Below, piece by piece: positions 14,230-22,824 of a stretch of 52,148 bases of DNA. The notes below the pieces were generated by a model. It was not told where the DNA came from and ran no database searches. It was given only the letters and a program-made list of their open reading frames with translations. How positions within the stretch are numbered: position 1 is the first letter of the stretch; each line of letters begins with the position of its first letter. The stretch is from an uncultured Bacteroides sp. GTDB lineage: Bacteria; Bacteroidota; Bacteroidia; Bacteroidales; Bacteroidaceae. The DNA lies in assembly GCA_944319875.1 (NCBI GenBank), contig CALUFR010000039.1, positions 1 to 52,148 of the forward strand. Reading direction: 5' to 3'. The position numbers and the translations under genes are program-made.

Positions 14230-15492
14230 TTACAACCATTCCGAGACAATCAGCCAGACGTTGAGCACTGTCACCACAGAAGCAATGAAATAGAGCACCC
14301 CACTACTCCACCGGCTGTTGACATACTTCCCCATGACACGCGAGGAAGACGTCAGGCTTACCTGAAGGAAAACCGTAAACGGTAGTTGGAGGCTCAGCAC
14401 CATCTGGGATATCAGCAGGCCTTTGAAAGGGTCGCCAATAAAGAAAATCAGCAGCAGGGCCACACCCAGCGAAAGCACGACGCCCACCTGCGAATGGCTG
14501 TCCTTGATGTGATAGGACTCTCCGAACATGCCGGCGAAGATGGAGCCGGCAGCCATGCCGCTGGTGATGGTGGACGAGACGCCCGCCAAGAGCAACGCCA
14601 GGGCGAAAATGACGGCGGCATTATTGCCCAGCAGAGGTTCGAGCAACGACTTGGCCTGCTGGAGTTCCTCCACGGGAGTACCTGCCTGGAAAAAGGTGGC
14701 CGCGGCCAGCAAAATCATTGCGCTGTTAATGGCCCAGCCCACCAGCATGGAGAACAGGGTGTCGAACAGCTCGTATTTCAGCACACGACGTATGGAAGCA
14801 TCGTCCTTCTTGTTGTATTCGTGACTCTGGACAACCTCGGAATGAAGAAAGAGGTTGTGGGGCATAACAACAGCTCCCAGTACGCTCATGACCACGAGCA
14901 GACTGCCTTGAGGCAAGGAGGGAGTGACCCATGAAGCGGCGGCCAAAGGCCAGTCTATCTTCACCAGAAACAGCTCGTAGATGAACGAAAGGCCGATGAT
15001 GGAGACAAAGGCGATGATGGCACGCTCTATCTTCTTATAGGAGTTGGTGAAGAGCATCAGCAGCACAAAGACGGTGGTGAGCACCGCTCCCCAAGGAATG
15101 GGGATGCCGAACAGCATCTGAAGGGCAATGGCACCGCCCAGAATCTCGGCCAGTGACGTAGAGATGGAAGCCAGGACGGCCGTGGCCAGCACCGGCTTAG
15201 ACACCCAAGCAGGGGTGTACTTCGTGGCTGCCTCGGACAGGCAGAGACCGGTGACGATGCCCAGATGGGCCACGTTGTGTTGCAGGATGATGAGCATGAC
15301 GGTGGAGAGCGTGACTACCCACAACAAGGCATAGCCGAACTCCGATCCGGCGGCAAAATTGGAAGCCCAGTTGCCGGGGTCGATGAAGCCGACGGTCACC
15401 AGCATGCCGGGCCCGATGTACTTGAATACATCGAGCCCGCCCAAATAACGCTTGTGATCCTTACGTTGAAGGTCCTTCAGAATGTTCTTCAT
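14230..15492 (-). CDS. mntH: Nramp family divalent metal transporter MntH
   Basis: A 420-residue proton-coupled Mn/Fe importer with about eleven membrane segments. The metal-binding DPGN motif is in TM1 (GFIDPGNWASNFAAGS) and the paired MPHN-type motif is in TM6 (AVVMPHNLFLHSEVVQ). Both are intact, so Mn2+ or Fe2+ transport is expected; the methionine at the TM6 position favours transition metals over Mg. It is 71 bases after yebC and 21 before the C_GCAxxG gene. No MntR-type operator was identified. The symbol follows family usage. Confidence 0.93.
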   Translation of the reverse strand: MKNILKDLQRKDHKRYLGGLDVFKYIGPGMLVTVGFIDPGNWASNFAAGSEFGYALLWVVTLSTVMLIILQHNVAHLGIVTGLCLSEAATKYTPAWVSKPVLATAVLASISTSLAEILGGAIALQMLFGIPIPWGAVLTTVFVLLMLFTNSYKKIERAIIAFVSIIGLSFIYELFLVKIDWPLAAASWVTPSLPQGSLLVVMSVLGAVVMPHNLFLHSEVVQSHEYNKKDDASIRRVLKYELFDTLFSMLVGWAINSAMILLAAATFFQAGTPVEELQQAKSLLEPLLGNNAAVIFALALLLAGVSSTITSGMAAGSIFAGMFGESYHIKDSHSQVGVVLSLGVALLLIFFIGDPFKGLLISQMVLSLQLPFTVFLQVSLTSSSRVMGKYVNSRWSSGVLYFIASVVTVLNVWLIVSEWL

Positions 15493-15563
15493 TTTCAGTA
15501 ACGATTAGGCTTAACAGCCCATCTCATGCAGCGCCCGGCACAATTGGTCGGGACACGAAGTGC

Positions 15564-16298
15564 TTATTCTTCTTCTTCAGGCTTCATGTTGGTATAGACC
15601 GTCTGCACGTCGTCGAACTCTTCCAGGCGCTCAACCATCTTGTTGATTGTTTCGCGGTGTTCGGGGTCGATGTCCTTCAGGTCGTTGGGAATGTAGGTGA
15701 AGTCACCGCCGACATCCTCGAAGCCACACTCTTCCAGGTGTTTCTGGATGGCCGCATAACTCTTCGGGTCACCATAGATGGTGATGGTGCCTTCTTCCTC
15801 GTCTTCCTCGTAGTCCTCGTCCACGTCGAAGTCAATCATATCCAGGATGAATTCCTCCATGTCCATGCCATCCTTCTTCTTGAAGGTGAACACGCACTTG
15901 TGGTCGAAGAGGAAGGCCAGCGAACCCATCGTGCCCAAGTTACCGCCGAACTTATTGAACACCGAACGGACGTCGGCCACGGTACGGGTGGGATTGTCGG
16001 TCAGCGTATCGACAAACACGGCGATGCCATGAGGGCCGTAGCCTTCGTAGGTCATACCCTTGTAGTCGCTCTGGTCCTTACCCATCGCATTCTTGATGGC
16101 ACGTTCGATGTTGTCCTTCGGCATATTCTCGCGCTTACAAGTGGCAATGACCGAACGCAGTGCCGGATTGTTTTCGGGTTCAGGACCGCCCGCCTTCACG
16201 GCGATGGCGATTTGTTTGCCCAGACGTGTAAATGTTTTGGCCATGTGGCCCCATCTCTTCAGCTTGGTAGCTTTTCTATATTCAAACGCTCTTCCCAT
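15564..16298 (-). CDS. yebC: YebC/PmpR family protein (TACO1-like)
   Basis: A 244-residue YebC-family protein. The start MGRAFEYRKATKLKRWGHMAKTF is the Bacteroidetes variant of the usual AGHSKWANI start. Other motifs are KRENMPKDNIERAIKNAMGK, TYEGYGPHGIAVFVDTLTDN and RSVFNKFGGNLG. The family was first annotated as transcriptional regulators; more recent work on TACO1 and bacterial homologues points to helping ribosomes through proline stretches. The acidic segment DVDEDYEEDEEEG is typical. It is 51 bases after pheT. Confidence 0.93.
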   Translation of the reverse strand: MGRAFEYRKATKLKRWGHMAKTFTRLGKQIAIAVKAGGPEPENNPALRSVIATCKRENMPKDNIERAIKNAMGKDQSDYKGMTYEGYGPHGIAVFVDTLTDNPTRTVADVRSVFNKFGGNLGTMGSLAFLFDHKCVFTFKKKDGMDMEEFILDMIDFDVDEDYEEDEEEGTITIYGDPKSYAAIQKHLEECGFEDVGGDFTYIPNDLKDIDPEHRETINKMVERLEEFDDVQTVYTNMKPEEEE

Positions 16299-16349
16299 GG
16301 GAGTAATGTTTTTATGTTGATGTTTTTAAATTATACGTTCTATCGGATG

Positions 16350-18812
16350 TTATCTCAGTGTGGCGTTCAGCCTGTTCTGCAGATTGGCGATGAGCTTCTG
16401 CATGATTTTGTCAATCTGCTTCTCGTTGAGCGTGGCGTTCTCGTCCTGCAACAGGAAGCTGACGGCATAGCTCTTCTTGTCGGCCTCGAGATTCTTGCCT
16501 TCGTAGACATCGAATAACTCGACAGACTTCAGCAGCTTCTTCTCGGTCTCATAAGCGATTTTCTCGATTTCCGCAAACTGCACCTTCTTGTCGAGCAGCA
16601 GGGCGAGGTCGCGCTTCACGGCCGGGAATTTGGAGATTTCCGTATAGCTGACTTTGACGTTTCTGATAGCCTTCATCAGTTCGTCCCAGTTGAAGTCGGC
16701 AAAAAAGACATCATGGTCGATGTCGAACGCCTTGAGCAGCTTCCGCTTCACGACACCGAACGCGCCCAGACGTTTGCCGCCACGGGTGTTCACCGACAAG
16801 GCGGCCGAATAAATGTCGTCGGTCAGGTTGCCCACCACGAGGTCATGCATGTGCAGCCCCACACGGGCCAGGATGTTCTCCACATGCGCCTTCAGCTCGT
16901 AGACGGAGTTGTCCTCGTCGGGATGCGCCCAAGAGTTGGACACCTTCTTGCCGGTCATCCACAAGCCCAGGTGATATTCTTCCGAATATGGAGCCAGCGG
17001 CTTCTCGTCGTTCTTCTTCTCGGCGTTATAGTGATAGCAGTTGCCGAACTCGAAGAATTTCAGGTCGGCGTTCTTGCGGTTGGCATTGCGCACGATACTT
17101 TCCAAGCCACCGAAGAGGAGGGTCTGACGCATGGCGTTCAAGTCAGCGCTCAGGGGGTTCATCAGCATCACCAGATTGGCGGCCGGACAGGACTCCAGGC
17201 CGTCGTAATAGGCGGCACGCGTCAGCGAGTTGTTCAATATCTCGTTGAAGCCGGCGCCTACCAGCTGCTCGGCCACGAGGTTCTGTATCTTGTTGGATTC
17301 ATCGCAGGCACCCTTCGTCGTCAGGCTGGACTTCAGAGTAGTGGGTATCTCTACATTGTTATATCCATAGATGCGAAGGATATCCTCGATGACGTCGCAA
17401 TCGCGCTGCACGTCCACCCGGTAGGGAGGCACATCCAGGGTAAGCCCGTCGGCCGTCTCGCTGACAATCTTCATTTCGAGGCTCTTCACGATGCTCTTGA
17501 TGGTCTCCGCGGGGATAGTCTTGCCGATGAGTGAATGCACCTTCTCGTAGGAAAGCTCCATGCGGAAGTCGGCCACAGGACCTACGCACACGTCCTTGAT
17601 CTCCGACGAAATGGTGCCGCCCGCCAGCTCTTTCACCATCAGAGCAGCCAGTTTCAGGCAGTAGATGACGCTGTTGGGATCAATTCCCCGCTCGAAGCGG
17701 AACGAGGCATCGGTGTTCAGGCCATGGCGACGGGCCGTCTTGCGCACCCATGTGGGGTGGAAATAGGCGCTTTCCAGAAAAACATCTTTCGTCGCTTCGG
17801 TCGAACCGGAGTTCAGTCCACCGAACACACCGGCGATACACATGGCTTCCTCGCGGTTGCAGATCATCAGGTCGCGGTCGCTCAACTTGCGCTCCACGCC
17901 GTCCAGCGTGACGAAAGGCGTGCCCTCGGGCAGGGTCTTGACAATGACTTCCCCTCCCTTGATGGTATCGGCGTCAAAGCAGTGCAGCGGCTGGCCGAAG
18001 GCATGAACTATATAATTGGTGACGTCCACTACATTATTAATAGGACGCAGACCGATGGCACGGAGCTTGTCCTGAAGCCAGGCAGGACTTTCCTTGACGG
18101 TGACACCCTTGACGGTGACACCCGCATAGTGGGGACAAGCCTCGGTGTTCTCCACCGTCACGCGGATATCCAGGTCGTGATTATCCACGGCGAAAGCCTC
18201 AACCGAGGGACGCTTCAGCGTGGCCGGATGTCCGTTACGGACCAACCAGGCGTAGAGGTCGCGAGCCACACCGTAGTGAGAGCAGGCATCGGCACGGTTG
18301 GGGGTAATGTCCACTTCGAGCACATAGTCGCTCTTCACCTGATAATAATCCTTGGCAAGCGTGCCGGGCACGACGTCGGCGGGCAACACGATGATGCCGG
18401 CATGGTCGGTGCCGACGCCTATCTCGTCCTCCGCACAAATCATACCATTGGACTCTACTCCGCGAAGCTTTGACTTCTTAATCGTGAAGCATTGGTCTCC
18501 GTCATAAAGCTTGGTGCCCAGCGTGGCGACCACTACCTTCTGTCCGGCAGCCACATTGGGCGCGCCGCACACAATCTGTACCGGTTCGCCGGAACCGAGG
18601 TTGACGGTCGTGATGTGCATGTGGTCCGAGTTCGGATGAGGAACGCACGTCAGCACTTCTCCAATCACCAGGCCTTCCAGTCCGCCCTTGATGGTCTGCA
18701 CCTCTTCCACACCGCCTGTTTCCAGTCCGATGGAGGTCAGCGCGGCGGCTACTTCGTCCGGTGTCAGGCTGAAATCGACATATTCTTTCAGCCAATTATA
18801 AGAGATATTCAT
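16350..18812 (-). CDS. pheT: phenylalanine--tRNA ligase beta subunit
   Basis: An 820-residue PheRS beta chain that pairs with PheS, which is not in this window, to charge tRNA-Phe. Domain order is as expected: N-terminal MNISYNWLKEYVDF, a tRNA-binding EMAP-like domain (about 40-150; PNSDHMHITTVNLG), the B3/B4 editing domain (PHYAGVTVKG, IDPNSVIY), the B5 domain, the catalytic-like core and the C-terminal anticodon-binding domain (TEISKFPAVKRDLALLLDK). Full length. A -7 box TAACTTTG lies about 36 bases upstream of the ATG. It heads pheT-yebC-mntH-C_GCAxxG. Confidence 0.97.
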   Translation of the reverse strand: MNISYNWLKEYVDFSLTPDEVAAALTSIGLETGGVEEVQTIKGGLEGLVIGEVLTCVPHPNSDHMHITTVNLGSGEPVQIVCGAPNVAAGQKVVVATLGTKLYDGDQCFTIKKSKLRGVESNGMICAEDEIGVGTDHAGIIVLPADVVPGTLAKDYYQVKSDYVLEVDITPNRADACSHYGVARDLYAWLVRNGHPATLKRPSVEAFAVDNHDLDIRVTVENTEACPHYAGVTVKGVTVKESPAWLQDKLRAIGLRPINNVVDVTNYIVHAFGQPLHCFDADTIKGGEVIVKTLPEGTPFVTLDGVERKLSDRDLMICNREEAMCIAGVFGGLNSGSTEATKDVFLESAYFHPTWVRKTARRHGLNTDASFRFERGIDPNSVIYCLKLAALMVKELAGGTISSEIKDVCVGPVADFRMELSYEKVHSLIGKTIPAETIKSIVKSLEMKIVSETADGLTLDVPPYRVDVQRDCDVIEDILRIYGYNNVEIPTTLKSSLTTKGACDESNKIQNLVAEQLVGAGFNEILNNSLTRAAYYDGLESCPAANLVMLMNPLSADLNAMRQTLLFGGLESIVRNANRKNADLKFFEFGNCYHYNAEKKNDEKPLAPYSEEYHLGLWMTGKKVSNSWAHPDEDNSVYELKAHVENILARVGLHMHDLVVGNLTDDIYSAALSVNTRGGKRLGAFGVVKRKLLKAFDIDHDVFFADFNWDELMKAIRNVKVSYTEISKFPAVKRDLALLLDKKVQFAEIEKIAYETEKKLLKSVELFDVYEGKNLEADKKSYAVSFLLQDENATLNEKQIDKIMQKLIANLQNRLNATLR

Positions 18813-18847
18813 ATCGCAATGTTTTTATTGTTTCCAAAAGTGACCCG

Positions 18848-18855
18848 CAAAGTTA
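18848..18855 (-). promoter_or_regulatory. pheT -7 promoter box
   Basis: TAACTTTG on the minus strand matches TAnnTTTG and is followed by a leader of about 30 bases. No clear TTTG at -33 is present and no tRNA-sensing leader is apparent. Confidence 0.5.
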
Positions 18856-18901
18856 ATAAGTTTTTTTATTTCGTAGGGAATTATCATCCAAGAAAATACG
18901 T

Positions 18902-18921
18902 AAAAAGCCCCCGACGGGGCT
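18902..18921 (-). terminator. lipB intrinsic terminator
   Basis: On the minus strand the stem AGCCCC/GGGGCT is followed by TTTTT. It lies 19 bases past the lipB stop codon, separating lipB from the pheT promoter. Confidence 0.75.
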
Positions 18922-18939
18922 CCTGCGCCACAGCGAGGG

Positions 18940-19599
18940 CTATGAAAGGAGTTCCTGCAAGGCGACTTCCAACAGCCAACGGACCTCTTCCATTGGCACC
19001 TCACGCCCCAGCTCCTTTTGCAGGGACGTGACACCTTTGTCCACGAAGCCGCAAGGATGGATGTAGCTGAAGTAGCGCAAATCGGTGTTCACGTTAAGCG
19101 CCAAGCCGTGCATGGTGACGAAATGGCTGCTCCGCACCCCGATGGCGCAAATCTTGCGGGCACGCGGCGTATCGCCTTCCAGCCAGACACCCGTCGCCTT
19201 GTCCACTCTTCCGGCTTCTATGCCATAGGAGGCACACACGCAGATGGCCGCCTCTTCGAGCAGATGGACATATTCCTTCAGGCCGAGGCCGAAATCCTCC
19301 AGATTCAGAATGGGATAGCAGACCTGCTGGCCGGGACCGTGATAAGTGATGTCCCCGCCCCGGTCTATGTGATAATAGGTGGCGCCTATGCGCCGGAGCT
19401 GCTCCTCGCTCAAGAGCATGTTTCCCTCCTTGCCGCTCCGCCCCAAGGTATAGACATGCGGATGTTCGCAAAAGATAATCCGGTTGACATACCCCTGGCC
19501 GGCCTGCTTGGCCAGCAACAACGCTTCAAAATAGCCGGCCTGTCTTCCCCAGGCCTGCTCATAGGGAATGAGTCCCCAATCTTCAACCCTTGTTTTCAT
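18940..19599 (-). CDS. lipB: octanoyl-ACP:protein octanoyltransferase
   Basis: A 219-residue LipB. It moves an octanoyl group from acyl carrier protein to lipoyl domains, such as GcvH of the glycine cleavage system. Motifs are DWGLIPYEQAW at the start, HPHVYTLGRSG, DRGGDITYHGPGQQVCYPI with the substrate-binding glycines, and AIGVRSSHFVTMHGLALNVN with the lysine position replaced as in the Bacteroidetes type. The catalytic Cys is in HPCGFVDKGVTSL. The -7 box ends five bases before the ATG, so the message is probably leaderless. It is 70 bases from the divergent AraC gene. Confidence 0.93.
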   Translation of the reverse strand: MKTRVEDWGLIPYEQAWGRQAGYFEALLLAKQAGQGYVNRIIFCEHPHVYTLGRSGKEGNMLLSEEQLRRIGATYYHIDRGGDITYHGPGQQVCYPILNLEDFGLGLKEYVHLLEEAAICVCASYGIEAGRVDKATGVWLEGDTPRARKICAIGVRSSHFVTMHGLALNVNTDLRYFSYIHPCGFVDKGVTSLQKELGREVPMEEVRWLLEVALQELLS

Positions 19600-19604
19600 G
19601 CCCG

Positions 19605-19641
19605 CAAAGGTAAAATATTCCGAGAAAAAAGCTTATCTTTG
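19605..19641. promoter_or_regulatory. divergent promoters for lipB and the AraC gene
   Basis: TACCTTTG on the minus strand (19605-19612) serves lipB, and TATCTTTG on the plus strand (19634-19641) serves the AraC gene. The lipB box ends only five bases before its ATG, which implies a leaderless mRNA. Confidence 0.65.
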
Positions 19642-19668
19642 CGCCCATAAAAAAACAAAAACTCAATT

Positions 19669-20502
19669 ATGGACTTTCCACACGTCGACCTGCCGGTGGA
19701 CATCATTGCCTGGACGGATGTGACGGAAGACATCCTGAACATCTACAAACAGTCCTGCCGCCTGAAGGCATGCATCTTCGCCTTGTGCCTCGAAGGAAAC
19801 ATCACCGTGTCCATCAACCTGATGGACGCGGAAATCAAGCAAGGTGACTTTGTCGTGCTCCTGCCCGGCACAATCATCCAGTTCTATTCCCAAAAAGAAA
19901 AAGTACGCATCGGGTTTGTGGGCTTCTCGGAGCAGTGCATTTCCAAAGTGAACGTCATCCAGTCGACCCTCCACTCCATGCCGTCCATCCTACGATCACC
20001 CGTCCTCCACCTGGAGTCTTCAGTCGCCACGTACTTCCAGGACTACTTCAGTCTGCTGGGCCGCGTCACCACAGGGCCTTATGGCATGGACGAGGAACTG
20101 ATCCGCTACACACTGAAAGTCATGCTATACGCCGTAGACCGGATGTATAGCGACAGCCCCATCCGAAGTGAGAGGCTACAAAGCCGGAAGGATGAAATCT
20201 GCCGGAGGTTGGTGCAACTCGTCATCGAGAACTATACCCACGAACGCCGCGCCCAGTTCTATGCCGACAAGATGGGCATTTCCATCCAGCACCTCAGCAC
20301 GACCGTCAAGCAAGTGACGGGCAAGAATATCCTCGACATCATCGCCTACGTCGTCCTGACGGACGTGAAGTCCAAGCTGAAGTCGACAGACATGACCGTG
20401 CAGGAGATAGCCTACTCGCTCAACTTCCCCAGCGCTTCGTTCTTCGGGAAATACTTCAAACGACACGTCGGAATGAGCCCGCAGGAATACCGCAACAGCT
20501 GA
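19669..20502 (+). CDS. AraC family transcriptional regulator
   Basis: A 277-residue regulator. The N-terminal half looks like a cupin-type sensing domain (EGNITVSINLMDAEIKQGDFVVLLPGT). The C-terminal 100 residues form the paired helix-turn-helix of AraC proteins: ERRAQFYADKMGISIQHLSTTVKQVTGKNI for the first and TVQEIAYSLNFPSASFFGKYFKRHVGMSP for the second, ending in PQEYRNS. The ligand and targets are unknown; it could act on the divergent lipB or on the lipoprotein gene downstream. The start is fixed by MDFPHVDLPVD after a good promoter. Confidence 0.9.
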   Translation: MDFPHVDLPVDIIAWTDVTEDILNIYKQSCRLKACIFALCLEGNITVSINLMDAEIKQGDFVVLLPGTIIQFYSQKEKVRIGFVGFSEQCISKVNVIQSTLHSMPSILRSPVLHLESSVATYFQDYFSLLGRVTTGPYGMDEELIRYTLKVMLYAVDRMYSDSPIRSERLQSRKDEICRRLVQLVIENYTHERRAQFYADKMGISIQHLSTTVKQVTGKNILDIIAYVVLTDVKSKLKSTDMTVQEIAYSLNFPSASFFGKYFKRHVGMSPQEYRNS

Positions 20503-20573
20503 CTCCCTGACACTCCGGACGAAAAAGCGAGAAAAAATCCGTCCCGATTATACACGGATTGAGTAAATAATTC

Positions 20574-20581
20574 TATATTTG
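20574..20581 (+). promoter_or_regulatory. -7 box upstream of the DUF3298-type lipoprotein
   Basis: TATATTTG matches TAnnTTTG and lies 49 bases before the ATG. The -33 match is poor. Confidence 0.45.
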
Positions 20582-20630
20582 TCGGTAATGTTTCATGAAC
20601 CGATTATTGTTTTATACATAAAAAACTGAT

Positions 20631-21473
20631 ATGAAAAGACATTCTGCTACCCTACTTGTCATTCTGCTTGCAACAAGCTTCTTTTTCTTCGCATGCAACA
20701 ACATCGTGAACCAACATACGGGTAACTTCACCTTCGACAGCATCCTGGTAAACCAGAAGGCACATCTCTTCGGAGACACGGCCAAGCCCGCCTGCAACAT
20801 CAACGTCAATTTTGCGTTCGCCACAAAAGCCTCCGACGAACAGATGAAGGACAGCGTAAACAAATATCTCCTGTCCTTGTGCTTCGGAGACAAATACATG
20901 GGAATGGATCCCGAAACCGTGCCGGGCAAGTACGTGGAGAACTACATCGAAAACTATCGCAAAGACTTGGAGCCGATGTATCTCCGGGAGTCTGCCGAGG
21001 ACTCTTCCAACGTGGGCGCATGGTATTCTTATTATAAAGGTATAGAAGGACACGTGCAGCTCTACCGCGGCAACCTGCTTGTCTACCGCACTGACTACAA
21101 CGAATATACCGGCGGAGCGCATGGCGTCTACATGACCTCCTACCTCAACCTGCTGCTGGACACGCTGACTCCCATCCGGCTGGATGACCTGTTTGTACCC
21201 ACCTACAAGGATGCCCTGACCGACCTGCTTTGGAACCAGCTGATGGCCGACAACAAGGTGACTACCCACGAGGAACTGGAAGACATGGGCTACACCAGTA
21301 CGGGCGAGCTGACTCCTACGGAAAACTTCTTCCTCGACCGGGACGGCATCACTTTCCACTACAACATCTACGAAATAGCCCCCTACGTCATGGGAGCTAT
21401 CCGGATCAAACTTCCCTACGACGCCGTGAGACATCTGCTGAACGAAAACACCATCATCAATCAATTCGACTGA
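20631..21473 (+). CDS. lipoprotein with DUF3298/DUF4163-type domain
   Basis: A 280-residue lipoprotein. The signal is a basic start, the hydrophobic run LLVILLATSFFFF and the lipobox FFAC, giving a lipidated Cys near residue 22. The mature part has an N-terminal strand-rich region resembling DUF4163 (VNFAFATKASDEQ) and a C-terminal DUF3298-like region (YTGGAHGVYMTSYLNLLLDT, FYNIYEIAPYVMGAIRI-like end). Such proteins in Bacteroidetes resemble secreted or membrane-anchored peptidoglycan-hydrolase accessory proteins, but the function is not established. It is followed by rsmG after six bases. Confidence 0.82.
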   Translation: MKRHSATLLVILLATSFFFFACNNIVNQHTGNFTFDSILVNQKAHLFGDTAKPACNINVNFAFATKASDEQMKDSVNKYLLSLCFGDKYMGMDPETVPGKYVENYIENYRKDLEPMYLRESAEDSSNVGAWYSYYKGIEGHVQLYRGNLLVYRTDYNEYTGGAHGVYMTSYLNLLLDTLTPIRLDDLFVPTYKDALTDLLWNQLMADNKVTTHEELEDMGYTSTGELTPTENFFLDRDGITFHYNIYEIAPYVMGAIRIKLPYDAVRHLLNENTIINQFD

Positions 21474-21478
21474 GGCTC

Positions 21479-22099
21479 ATGGAACTGCTATTGAAATATT
21501 TCCCCGAACTGGACGAAAAGCAAAAAGAGCAATTTGCCGCTCTGGACGGTCTCTATACGGACTGGAACGCCAAAATCAACGTCATCTCGCGCAAGGACAT
21601 CGGCAACCTGTACGAACACCATGTGCTCCACTCGCTGGGTATCGCCAAGGTGATACGCTTCCAGCCCGGCACCACTGTCATGGACTTGGGCACGGGTGGC
21701 GGGTTTCCGGGCATTCCCCTGGCCATCCTTTTCCCGGAAGTCAAGTTTCATCTGGTGGACAGCATCGGCAAGAAAGTACGTGTGGCGTCGGAAGTGGCAC
21801 GCAGCATCGGGCTGACAAACGTCACCTTCAGCCACGCACGGGCCGAGGAGGTTGACGGCACCTATGACTTTATCGTGAGCCGCGCCGTGATGCCGCTGGC
21901 CGACCTGATGAAAATCGTGCGGAAGAAAATCTCACCCCGCTCACAAAACACCTTGCCCAACGGCCTCATTTGCCTGAAAGGAGGCGAGCTCGAACATGAG
22001 ACTTTGCCCTTCCGGCACAAAACCACCACCTGGGATTTGAGCGACTATTTCGACAAGGAATTCTTCCAGACCAAGAAAGTGGTCTACGTGGCAGGATAG
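21479..22099 (+). CDS. rsmG: 16S rRNA (guanine527-N7)-methyltransferase
   Basis: A 206-residue RsmG that methylates G527 in the 530 loop of 16S rRNA using S-adenosylmethionine; loss of the enzyme gives low-level streptomycin resistance in several bacteria. The SAM-binding motif is VMDLGTGGGFPGIPLAI, with HLVDSIGKKVRVASE following. YDFIVSRAVMPL and the lysine-rich loop match the family. ATG 21479 is chosen, five bases after the previous stop; a longer open frame from 21230 overlaps the lipoprotein gene and is not conserved. Coupled to the upstream gene. Confidence 0.94.
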   Translation: MELLLKYFPELDEKQKEQFAALDGLYTDWNAKINVISRKDIGNLYEHHVLHSLGIAKVIRFQPGTTVMDLGTGGGFPGIPLAILFPEVKFHLVDSIGKKVRVASEVARSIGLTNVTFSHARAEEVDGTYDFIVSRAVMPLADLMKIVRKKISPRSQNTLPNGLICLKGGELEHETLPFRHKTTTWDLSDYFDKEFFQTKKVVYVAG

Positions 22100-22150
22100 A
22101 GAAAAAGGACACAACCCCCAAAAACAAAACAGGAATAAAAAAGAAGAAAG

Positions 22151-22789
22151 ATGAAAATAAAGAGATTTGAATTCAATATGTTTCCCGTAAACTGCTACCT
22201 CTTATGGGATGAGACGAACGAAGCGGTGATTATTGACCCCGGCTGCTTCTACGAAGAGGAGAAGCAGGGGCTGAAGGACTTCATCAAAGGCAACGACCTC
22301 CAGGTGAAACACCTGCTGAACACCCACCTGCACCTGGACCACATCTTCGGCAACCCTTTCATGCTGAAAGAATTCGGCCTGAAGGCTGAAGCAAACCAAG
22401 CCGATGAATTCTGGATAGAAAACGCCCCCAAGCAAAGCCGCATGTTCGGCCTCCATTTACAGGAAGAGCCTGTTCCGCTGGGAAAATACCTGCATGACGG
22501 CGATATCGTCACCTTTGGCCATACACAACTGGAGTGCATCCACGTGCCCGGACACTCACCGGGAAGCCTGGTGTATTATTGTGCGGCAGAGCACTGCATG
22601 TTCTCCGGCGACGTCCTCTTCCAAGGAAGCATCGGACGGGCCGACTTGGCGGGAGGCAACTTCGACACGCTCATTGAGCACATCTGCAGCCGCCTGTTCA
22701 TCCTGCCGAACGAAACGATTGTCTATCCCGGCCATGGCGCTCCTACGACCATCGGCATCGAGAAAGCGGAAAATCCTTTTTTCAGATAA
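22151..22789 (+). CDS. metallo-beta-lactamase fold hydrolase (glyoxalase II-like)
   Basis: A 212-residue MBL-fold hydrolase. The di-zinc site is intact: THLHLDH (HxHxDH, about 59-65), the next His in VPGHSPGSLVYY, the Asp in MFSGDVLFQGS and a final His in VYPGHGAPT. It is the short, YcbL-like group that hydrolyses thioesters or related substrates; the exact substrate is unknown. The start MKIKRFEFNMFPVNCYLLW is a common family N-terminus. It is 51 bases after rsmG and 35 before gcvP. Confidence 0.92.
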   Translation: MKIKRFEFNMFPVNCYLLWDETNEAVIIDPGCFYEEEKQGLKDFIKGNDLQVKHLLNTHLHLDHIFGNPFMLKEFGLKAEANQADEFWIENAPKQSRMFGLHLQEEPVPLGKYLHDGDIVTFGHTQLECIHVPGHSPGSLVYYCAAEHCMFSGDVLFQGSIGRADLAGGNFDTLIEHICSRLFILPNETIVYPGHGAPTTIGIEKAENPFFR

Positions 22790-22824
22790 GAAAGAATAGT
22801 ACTACCTTCAAAATAATTACTACC

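Noticed and set aside
22790-22824. Glycine riboswitch before gcvP
   Set aside because: The gap is only 35 bases and no paired aptamer structure is present.
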